Source: Cruorifilaria tuberocauda (taxonomy: Eukaryota; Nematoda; Chromadorea; Rhabditida; Onchocercidae). From it: 64,000 bases of DNA. A program made the translations under genes and the position numbers. The stretch spans positions 51,560 through 115,559 of the forward strand of contig JABVXU010000150.1 in the NCBI GenBank assembly GCA_013365365.1, written 5' to 3'. Under the pieces are notes generated by a model. That model was given only the letters and a program-made list of their open reading frames with translations, was not told where the DNA came from and did not search any database. Position 1 is the stretch's first letter. Each line of letters begins with the position of its first letter. This document shows, in pieces, positions 13,201 to 25,200 of the stretch.

Positions 13201-16200
13201 ATCATTTTCGTGTTTGATCAGTTCTGGTAAGAAAACTCTAAAAATATCGATTTTGGAAAGTTTGTATGAAAAAAAATTACAAATGTAAACTTTTTCGACA
13301 AGTGGATCAATCATTATTAAATTTAATGAATTCTTTTAAACTCTATTTTCTTTCATAATTTATTATATAAACTAACAAAGGTAATAAAGATAATTGAATA
13401 TTATTTTGCACAAATTCAATATGTAGCAAGTTCAACGGTTGATAAAATTTCGTCTCCTTAATCCATAAAAATAAATGATTGATTAATCCAAAACAATAAG
13501 TAAGTCACTTTTTCTATTCAATGTTATGGCTTCGCATATGTTTTTCTATGTTGATTTTTTAAATTAATAGTAAAGGCTACTAACAATTTTTTTCTTTTAT
13601 ACTTTAAATACCAGAAAGGCAGACTGTCAAAGCAGCAGTACGAAGGAATAACTTTCTCAATGTTGAAAACATCAACCTACTCGCTATGAAATTTATATAA
13701 CTGTTCAATATTGCTGAAGATTTCTTTCTCTTTATCTCGAATTGCTACAGGTAATGAATCTTTCGCCGCACGAAATGCACTTAGATAATATTTGATACAT
13801 TTACGCAAATCTTCGATATAATCCTTTTCAGATTTGATTAACTCCATCATTGGTTCTCTAAAATTAAAAATAAGCAATATGAAGGACGGCAGTTCAGGAT
13901 AATTGGAAATATTTGAAAATTTTCAAAACATTCGATCAAATCCTAAAACAATTTTTTATGTACAAAGAAAGATAAAATGTGCCAGAAAATTTTATATGTT
14001 ATATATATTTTTATATATATTCTTTAATCAAACAAAACTTATAACTCACCTCATTTTACGTTTTTCTTCATTAGCTTGTCGTTCCACTTCAATTTTTGCT
14101 TCAATATTCGAGTCACTTTTTCTATCCAAAGAAAACTCATCTTTCTGTAATCATGATTTCCCTAATATGATTTATTTGATATATTTTACTTTCTAGTCAT
14201 ATAATCATAGAAAACACTGAAAAATTATGAAAAATAACGAATTTATATGTATTAACCAACCGTTTTATTCATATCCAGCTTTTGCCCGAGCGCTCCAGAA
14301 AGTAAATTTTCATAGTCAGCAAGGCGCATGGAAAAATGTTCATAACTTGATCGCACATCAAACATTTTTCGTTCAATAACGTTACAATGATGATCGGGTG
14401 TGGACAGGAATTTTTCAGCTAGTTCGAGCATCATTCGAACTTTTAATCTTTTTTGCTGAAGAAAAAAAGAAAAACGTAAATTCCCATATCAGTCCCTACA
14501 ACCTAGTTTTATCAGTCTATTATCAATCAACAAATGCTAAACTTCAAATACTAACTTAAGTGATATTATATTATCAATTCTAGGATGTATCGTCATTTGT
14601 TGCAGTTTATTATTTCGTAAAATGTTAACACATTTCTTTATTATGATCATTTATTGTTTATGGTTACTGTATTTATTGTGTTATATGTGCATAACCAACT
14701 ATTCAGTCAAATTAATAATAAGATAATAAAAAAATGAGCCAGTGTAAAAAAACCAAATGATGAACTAGAGATCAACAAATCGCACCGTACAAACTCTTGT
14801 TCATGTTCGGTTTAAATATAAAAGAAAAAAACCTTTGCTTCAGCTTTGAAAGCCATGTATTCATCCATGTATGCTTCCAAGGTTCCGCGATCTGACATAT
14901 TTAATCGCCTTTGCAAACACTGTTTTAAAAACGTTTCGCCTTCAACAGCTATCCATTCAGCGTTCTGCAGAAAATTGCTATTGCAATCATAATTTAATTT
15001 AGCCAAAATTCATTGAATCTAAAACTTTGAAATAAAAACTTTCCAAGAACCTCCACATTATCGAAAGTACAACCTCTGTTGCTGTAGCTTCAAGAAGACA
15101 TGCTTCATGACATCGATCAAGTTGTTGTTTTTTCCGCATCCACAAATCCAAAATTTTCATCTGTCGTTTACGTAGATTTTCCTTCAGAGCAAGGAGTCGT
15201 GCTTCGTGCAATCTTATATGTTCCGCCGATGCCTCACAACGTCGAATATATTTTAGAAACATTTCTGATGTCTTCTGTCCGTACGAACAACCCTATAATT
15301 TTTGCACTTCTTTTCTATTATTTAAAATGTTTTTTTTTGACAATTACAACTGATTTTCTGGGTATGATATAGCATAATGAGTATCGAAAATAAGAACATA
15401 TTAATCTCAAACGTAGGATGTAACTTACTCTTCCAGATTACATAATTAATAAAATGAAAATACAAACAAACCTTCAAAAATCTCTCCTTATATTCCATAT
15501 GTTTCGATAATAAGCTTGACATGTGATGTGCCCGATCCTTAGCATCTTCTCCATTTCTAACTTGACACCAATCTTTCGAACTCACACTATATTCTTTCTC
15601 GAGTTGGTCCAAAATTGGCATAACCTATAACAGTTTCATAGAACCAATTGTTCTCTATATGCATTCTTAATATACATCTATTATGCAGAATTTTGTATAA
15701 ATTTCAAGTAACCATTTTTATAATTTATTTGCTGCTCAACGATAAGAATTTAAAAGTTTTAACTAATGTCCTAGCTTTTTCGGTTCAGGTAAACTGCACC
15801 TTGCAACACTAGAGAAATCCCACCACACAAATTTTAACTTAATCACATGATTGACAATAACTATATGACATTCCATATCAGATATGCAAAATTAGAAATG
15901 CAAAATTAATTAATATTTAATGAAATTTTTAGTGAACCGCCAAGAGTTAAATTTCCACTGTGAAACTGTTCTTTTTCATTGAAATATAATCATATATTCC
16001 ACGAAACTATTGCTTCCAGCACATCTATACGTATTACTGCACATAATATGATCTATATCAACAAAAAGCTTATGTAAAATACGCTCAGCATCCATTTTCC
16101 TTATGACTAGTTTTTAATGGCATATGCTGCGGTAACAATGCTGACAAAAAATCCTTTGCTTTTCACTTATGAGTTAAAAGAAATTTTGGAAAGACTTATA

Positions 16201-19200
16201 AAATAAATTATTAAGAAAAACTTACACCTTGATGCAACGTTTTATAGCACACGACACCGGCCTTAATTAATTTATTTCTTTCTTCCGTGACACCAACTAA
16301 TCGTCTCCAGCGATTTAATACTTCTTCATTCAAATCATCCACATAACGGACATCAATACCACCGCTGCTTATCAATTGGTCGGTTTTATTCAAAAATGTA
16401 CTTGTTGTACGACTGATGCTCTAAAATTTACATTCTTAAGACCTGAAAAAACTTTCCAAAATTTTGGGAAAGATTATAACAAGCAAGCTTTTCCTTTTCG
16501 GATTCAGGCATTTACTTCTTTGTCTCCTTTTTTTTTAAATTCAAATCTCAATTTCGAAAATGTATTAATAGACGGTGTGCTTAATTCTGAAAGCTCTCCA
16601 AAGTCAAATAGTCTATTAGATTTAAAATGTAAAACTTTGACTACGCTAATAATACAAAACTTATAACGTTTGAAGGAAGAGTATTGCAACCTCGAAACTT
16701 AAAGACCTGATAATTTGATAGGAGATTAAACCAGCCCTTCAAAACTCACCTACCTGCCATTGAAAACTATAAGCACATAGCAATTAAGGAAGGAGGATCT
16801 CAACCCACCACTTCTTATATACGATTAGTATAGAATATCTAGTATCGAAAATTTAAATCAAATTAAAAAAAACTGCGTGAATGATTAAATTCGGACTCGG
16901 TGCTAGCACTATCGATAAAATATTACGGAGAGAAAATGATGAACAGTAATAACTTCAAAATTTTGAAACATAAATTTACTCCAAATTCAAGTTTTGACTT
17001 CGATAGCTAAACCGTTGTAAGTAATATTATTCCAGAATCTGACGTAAATACCATAGAAAAATAAAATCAAGCCTAACGAAAAAAAAATGAAAATTTAGTC
17101 TATAACTTTTAAAATATGGAATCGGTTAAAGAGCTAATACATGGTAAAATGGCGCAGGATGATCAGATTAATTACCAAATGAGAAATCAAATAAATACGG
17201 TGGAAAAAATTGAAGGTATAAATTTAATTCGAGAAAAAGTTCATTACTTTATTAAAATTTCACGAATAGGGAAAATTTAAACGCCTCTTTAATCAGAAAA
17301 GTTCGATGAGACCGAAACGAAAACGAAAAAAAGAGTTGCTATTGTTCGAAAATTAAAAATTAATTACAAAATCAAAGAAATCGGTCTCAGTTTCATCCAA
17401 CAATTTACCTCAACAGCGTGCTGAAATTGCTTGTGAGCAGCTTGAGCAGCTAAAGCTTCCTCCAAAGAAGTAGGAATTGTATTCATGTGAAGCAATCTTG
17501 TTTCCTCGTATTGCATTTTTTGTATCGCAACTGCTGCCATTGCGCGTGCACGATTGAATTGCATGCATTGCTCAATTCGATGATGCGTTTCTTGCGCTAC
17601 CTGAGACAATCAAAAATGAAATCAGCCAGTCATTTTATAAAACCAAAAATTTCTCACTTATTCACTGCCATTATTAGGCACATGCAAAAAGTTAAGAGAT
17701 ATGTTTCACATGAAATATATGAGCTATCCGATATATATTCCGTTTAAGAATCACATTTAGAGAAGAATTATTTTACAAAAGCATTTTCCGAATTTCTCGA
17801 CAATTATAATGCGTATCTTTCATACTAGTCTTATTCACAAATAACTAACCTGCATTACTTCACGTTGACAATCGGTCAGTTGTTGCAAGTTAGTAATGAT
17901 CACATCGGTGGCTAGGATACCCTCTGTATCAACAAGTGTAGATTCGTTGTCTCGAAGAGCCTTGAAATAAAATTTATTAAAACAAATTCATGCTTTCAAA
18001 GACAATCTATAAAAATCTTAACCAATATATCTAAACAATTCAATCACTATTTCTATGATCACTTTTTTATCTAATTCAGATAAAAAAACTGATCATCGAT
18101 AAGAAACTCTAAATCCAAGACAACCTTTCCATTCTCTTCAGGTTTGCATTCTATTTTCCTGTCAGTCTACAATAAAAGTGATTCCAAATATATGAAAAAG
18201 CTCGGCAAATATTTATTTCATGAAGTTCTTGAAAAAAAAAAATCTTCTGTAGTATGAAATATTAAAGTATAAGATGAAAGAGAGTGGACAATCAAGCTAG
18301 TACAGCAGAGTTTAAGAAACTGAAAAAGAAACATTCATAGCTGGTTGTTCGCATCAAATATATAACAAACAAACCAACTTCATAAGCGAATAACCGCTGA
18401 ACTAAAGCGCAAAAATAAATTTGTGAGAAACCGTAAGTAAAAAAGTCTGAATTTGAACTAAATGACCAAATCAGAATATTAGTTTCGTAAGGAGATTAGA
18501 ATTAAATGTATGTTGGTAATAAATAAAGTTTGGGCAGACAGTTAGACAATAAGTATTCAAATATTTGTAAAAATACATTGGTAGTCACGGATTAATAAAC
18601 AATCTCGGAATGTAAAGATCAGGGAAAATAAAAAATTTTGAAAGGTAACGGATTAGTGTAACCAGAAAGTGTAAAAAGTGTACTTTCGTATAAGTGACGA
18701 ATGTTCCGCTTGGTTTATCTTGGACAAAGCAGCGCTTTTATCTTTATTACTGTTACTACTGTTCTTGATAATTTTGCTACTGTTTTTTGTCATTCACAAT
18801 AACAAATGAGCACTAAGCTGACGATCTGAGAAGTATGCGGAAACTTGGCAAAGATTAGCAAAACTTGGCAAATTATCCAAAGTTCGGAGTAAATGATTCA
18901 CAGCGAAATAACACAATCAGTAATGAAGATCAATAATAGGATATAAGAATGAGAAATTATTGTAGCATCATTAGCTATGATAAATTAATGGATCGTAGCA
19001 CTAAAGAGTAGGGGTTTTGAATAAAATTTTTGCAGAATTTTCGAAAAAATTTAATATTGCGCTTCAAATTGAAAAGATCGAATGTCAAAAGTTTCTGCAA
19101 AATATAGTCATAATTTTTCTGTTTTCCAAAAACATCGGCAAAGCATAACATCATCTACTTCAATAATCATATTTTCGTTATCAAAATATGGTTGCATAAA

Positions 19201-22200
19201 GATAATAATTAGATGAATATGACATCAAAAAACTGACATAAGCCAGAGTAATAAAGAATCAGAGTGAAAGAAAAAAATGATCAAAAAAGTAATAAAAATA
19301 TACTTAAAATCTCAGATTCTACAAGTCTAAGAAAGTTGAAGAAAAATATACTAAACCGAATGACTAACTTATTTCTCTTATTTACATTGAGCGGTATTCT
19401 CTTAGCTAAAAAATATTGTGTGATTGAAAAGGGTCACCTGCAATAGCTCAGCAGCATTACTTTTAACACCAGTGACGGCATTTTTGACCTGCGTAGTATT
19501 ATCATCTTGATATGGTAAGATATGTTCCGCACGCTCAGCGAAATTATTAGATTTCACTAGAGCTATCATATCCTCTCGCCAGTTCTGCAAATAAGTAGAG
19601 AAAGAGCTCCAAAATGATTGCATGGCCTAATAAACTTCTTATATTAAATGTTGATACTTTACCATTCACATCTGGATCTGAAGTAACTGAGAGGCTTATG
19701 TGAAATTTAAACGAATTCATCATCTTGCATTGCATAGAATAAGTCGAAATGCATTTGTTGCATTTTTTAAAGAGGTTATGTTCGTACCTTAAGCTGCTGA
19801 ATAATCTGTTTGCAATCTTTGATAAAAGCTGCAAATTTCACACCAAGCTGAAGAGATCTTCTTTGATGTGGCCAACGATCAGCTAATTTTGCATGCCGCT
19901 GCTCTGCAAATTAACAATTGAATACAAGGAAATTTACTTTCAGTTAACTAAATTCAGGTTGGAATAATAATTCACAAACAAGCTTTCACCTATATCATTG
20001 ATTAAACGCTCGATGACGGCAACAGTATCACGATTATCGATATTCATTATCTTAGCTTGTTGCTCTAACGCTTTGATCAATTGATTCCCTTCACCCATTG
20101 TAGTTGCATATGCCTAGATTGAAATCATGTGAAAAATTGAATACTTGAAAAACCAGGAGTTATTTCAGATAAACTGCTTTTTAATTAAACAAATCCACAT
20201 ATTCAATAATCAAAAATGACTATTTCAAACATGAACTACGGTGGTTGATAAAACATTCAATATCCAAAGTTATGGGAGGAAATCAAATGCAAAGAAAAAT
20301 AGAATTAAATAAAAATTTAAGTTCTAAAAGTCCTGTCCTAAGAAGTAGTTCACTTTAGTTTCAAGCCAAGAATTATGAAACTACAATTTCCATTAAAGAA
20401 ACATAGTATAAATGAATTTAGTATTTGGTATAAATTAAAAACCTGTGCTGTGGCATCACTTTCAATCATCCACTCTTCCTTACGACGTTCGCCTTCTTGA
20501 ACATTCGTCGAAACAAAATTATACTGGCTGCTCTTCACCTCCATTCGTTCATACCATTCCATAATTTCACTGTAATGTGTGTGGAACAGAACTGATTTAT
20601 TCAATAAATCTCGCCGTGCTTCGACCTAAAAGTAACAATGCTTTATTTTTAATATCACAGGCATGGATATCTAAAATATTTCTGAACTTCTTCGAATTCT
20701 TTGAATGAAAAAAAAGCGAAAAAATCTAACTCTGGCAGAAAAAGCTTCAATTCGCCTTCTCAACTCTTCCACTACAACACTCATTTGCTGCACATCGCAT
20801 TCACCTGAAACCGCAAACATTTTTGTTTTTAATATTCATACTTATTAAAACTTGGCTGATAAAATTTTTCAAAAAATTGCTACCTTGCCACTACCAAAAT
20901 TTACAACGATTGAAAACATTAGCATAGATAGATAAAATAATTCAACCCACGATAGTGATCTATTTACGAGGATTGATCAAGAGCCATATATGAAACGATG
21001 CAGTTTCGAAATTATGAAAAGTTGAATCAAGTAATATTTTAATTAAGTAATAGTTTTGAAGGTTGTACCAAAAATTTTCAAATCATATATGTAAAAGAAC
21101 ATAAGACAAACAAAACTTACCAGATTCAATTATAGTATTGGATGCGGTAAACAATTTTTCAGCATTTGAGTAAGTATTAGAAGCTACTGATCGAAAATGA
21201 CTATGATTTCTTTGTAAAACTTTTGCTTGCGATAAATTATTACCAATAGCAGTGTTTTTATTCAGATATGCATCGCCATGTTCTTCCAACCATTGAAGAA
21301 CCTGAAACACCGTAAAGAAAATGTTTCATAATATATTTTTCATAAATTCGTATCCATTTATTTTTTTATATATTCGCTATTGAGTATCTTTATTTCTATC
21401 ATTAACGTTGCCTCAAAAAATAGCAAATATATTTCTATCGTTATTAACAAAATATCAGACAAAAAAGAAGAGTAAAAACTTGAAAAAATATTAAAATTTT
21501 CTGAAACAGCATACTCAGAGAATCATGTATGAAAAGCGATAATACAATAGTAAAACAGCATACTTTATATAAATTAATTTTCATTTGTTTCTTCATAACA
21601 AAACTTATTTCAAATCGTCTTCAAAGTAAGAAGTAAATACACTTTTTAGGTCTTATGACTTGAAGGAATCTTTTGAAAAACTTTATAAGCAACCGCTCAT
21701 TCGTTAAATTGACGGTTTTAGATACATAGCCATTTACTCGGGGTAGAGATTTAAAATTAGTTTTGAAAATTTCCAAAAATAAAGAAAACCAACTCTGTGA
21801 GTGTCAGTTTCAAAAGCAATTAATGCAAGTCTGGAATGTAAACGCAGCTTTTTGGCCTGCCATTGGGTATGTAATTCTTTATGCGCTCGAGTAATTTGTT
21901 GAATCAAATCAACAACATGCTTATATGCATTATTCTGTCCGGCTGCATCACCTGCCAATGTTTTCAGGATTTGCGTTAAAGAACGGCCATCACCAATAGC
22001 CTGCAATGGTTTTCATTAATTGGAGAGGCCATTTAATATACTGTCTGAATATAAATTACTTGATAAATTTGCTCTTGTGATGATATTCTATTAGGAACAT
22101 TATGTTTGATTTCATTATATTATAACAAATTTACATTTCACTTAACTTGATAAGGATTATTCTTTAATAATTGATCTTCCTATAAATTTATCTGACACGT

Positions 22201-25200
22201 AAAATCTGAACAATACAGATCAAATAAAATCAATCTGCTCGTAACTAGACAAAAAAAATTCATTATAGCGTACCCCATTAACAGTTTATATACCCATTAA
22301 ACCATAAGTACCCCATTAAACAATTATATAATTCCTCAATTAAGATCATAGAGAGATGGCATTTCACAAATACCTATTGATAACTTTTCCTTAAACAGCA
22401 TCAAAAATTTTGTTAGTTTTACTTCAGCATATGTTTGTAAGAACATTTCCCCAAAACGTTCGTGTTCAGCGATTGCCGCCTCCAATTCATCAGCAGAATA
22501 TTGACTCATCCGTCTACCATTATCCATTGTAATACTGTGTAACCACGACGGTGTATTTGATAAATACTGCAATATAAATAAACCAACAATTGAAAGTAAT
22601 TGAGAAAAAAGACACATTCTCACACGAAAAATTATCATGTATTAAGTTAGAATTTTCGTCAATTCATACACCTAAATGTAATCAGAAATCAGTTACGGCA
22701 AATCCCTGTCAACATTATCCAGCCGGCAACAGAATAAATTACGAAACAAGAACTAACGATATGGCTTTTATGATGAAAAGAAAGTGCCAAATCAAGAAGT
22801 CGTGAACGCTGCTCATTGATTTGTTTAAATCGTCGCCATTCCTCATCCAAATGCATCGCTACATTTTCAATTTGTACTTTTCCATAGTTTCCAATTTCGC
22901 GAAGACGCTTAGCAACTGTCGTCACGTGTGATACATTAACCTCAGTATTCTATACAATTTACCAATTATTTGACACCAGCAAAATTATATTTTATATTGT
23001 TAGTTTTCGAACAGAAAAAAATTAAGAGGAAAAAAAGCACAAACGAGAAAAAACTAAAACTCGATTTTTTCGGAAAATTAAAACTGGTATGAAAAAAATC
23101 CAACATTAGCAGCTGCGATAAAATCGAGATGCTCTGTAAGTAACATTGAAGTTGACTGCTCAGAATCACCGATTTCAAGGAGTCTCTGCATTGATAAAGC
23201 ATAATGACTGCGAATCCAATCGAACATCTAAATGTATGAATTACCTTTTCACAGATATGAAAGGCAGAAAAAAAATATTTTGGAAAGCTAAAAAACTTTG
23301 AGGAAGAAAGCGAAGTGAAAAAAAAATGATGGATAGAAAGGTAATAGCTTTTTTGCAAAAAGTAATTACAAAAATGTTCACCTTATCCGCATCTTGTTCA
23401 AAAAGTTTGAGTTGATAGCAATGATCTAGCTTCTGCCGACGTGTTTCCCACTGTACAAAAATTTCGTCTCTAGAAAATTTAGCAATAAAAATAAAAATAT
23501 TAAGGGATCTTCCATCTTAATCAATCTGACGAAGTAATTTAAAAATCGAACAAACTTTGAGCTACGAAGAGAATTCACAAGAGATGCGAGATGAGGAATA
23601 GCAGCAGCAAGATCTGGATTAGTTGTTAGCAGTCCATTTAAAGAAATATAACTATCATTAGGTGCCCCATCAGTAGAACCTGATATCCTCTGTTGTACCT
23701 GAAGAAAAAGTCGAATGACACAGTTAAAAGTGGACCTAAGACCCCTTATCACGAAACTAAAAATTGTCCATATGTAATTGTTTATAACAAATTAAATTTT
23801 CGTGTACTTACTCGTTCAACATCGTGTTGGATTTGTTCAATTGGTGCACTTAAGATTTTCTTCTTCAACACAACATGTGCAGCTGTGGCACGTTCGGCCG
23901 TAGCCACATCAATTGGCATTTCACCATTTTTCATTTCCTCACGAAAATTTTCGAAATTATGCATAACCTCGATAGTTTGCCAGATCAATCTTTCCAATTC
24001 CTGCATGTTTGATGGCAATTACATTTTTCCTCCAAGGACAGCTAACACAAATTCGTACTTTCAGAAAAATCAATATGAAAATTTGTATCCGACTCTGATA
24101 ATACAACTGAAAAAGTAAGAAATGGTTACCATTCTTGTTTCAAGCCATTCGTCGTGATCATAAAATAGTGAACCACCTAGATCACGCGTTAATTGCGATG
24201 AATCAATATATCGCGTAAGTCCCTCGACCGAAATCATTTGAATATCAAATTTATACTTTCCACTTGATACCGATGTTCTGTGTTTCTCCCAGAACTTATC
24301 CGGTTTAATGATCAGAACAGTATGCACTTCTGCCGGAAAATGTTCCTATAATTCGCAAATTTAATTTAATATCCATATCGTTTAATCTTCCATTACATTC
24401 ATTTTTCTTTATAGTTAAACATAAAACTGTAACATATACAATATAGCAATGATTTTAAGGAAACACAAAAATGACTTATAATTTCAAATCCTGAAAAATA
24501 TTATCCATTTATAATTCTAAGTTTTTCAAAAACTTTCTTTGAAAGCTTCGAAAAAATAAAAGAAAGCACCGAAGAAAATTAATTACTTCTAAGCATACTC
24601 GTAAAAATGCAACATTCCTATCTACCTGTATAGATTTGAGAATAGGTTTAACATTATTCCACGTTGTGCCCTTCCGCATATCGATGATGATCGTAAATCC
24701 ACGATCTTTGTAATCATCTCTGAAAAACTCATACAAATATTAGGAATATCTAAACAGATAATTATTTTCCAACCCTATGTCTCAATAATTTCGTCTATCA
24801 ACAATTTCCTATCAGTCTATTCATTTTTTCCTGAACCATTGAGCTCCTTACTCTGTCCCAAACAAGGGAGAAACGTTTAATATTTCTTTGATCTCTTACA
24901 TGGTACGGATAAAGTATCACGATATCTCATATGCGCTGCACGAGTTATTCAATAATTATTTGCTTAATATAGCTTATGCTATATTAAGCTAATTATTGAA
25001 TGCTGTGTTAACATTACCAATTACTGCAATTATACAAATTTTACAAATTTTCACTGAAAAATCTGATCATTAAAAAAACTTAGTTCTTTAACTTACTTAT
25101 TTCTATATTCCACGTTCATTTTTATATTTCAAAACTTTTAAGATTTAATTTTTCAGAAAACTAACGCCGTAACAGCATGGAGGTAGATAAGTATATTTCG

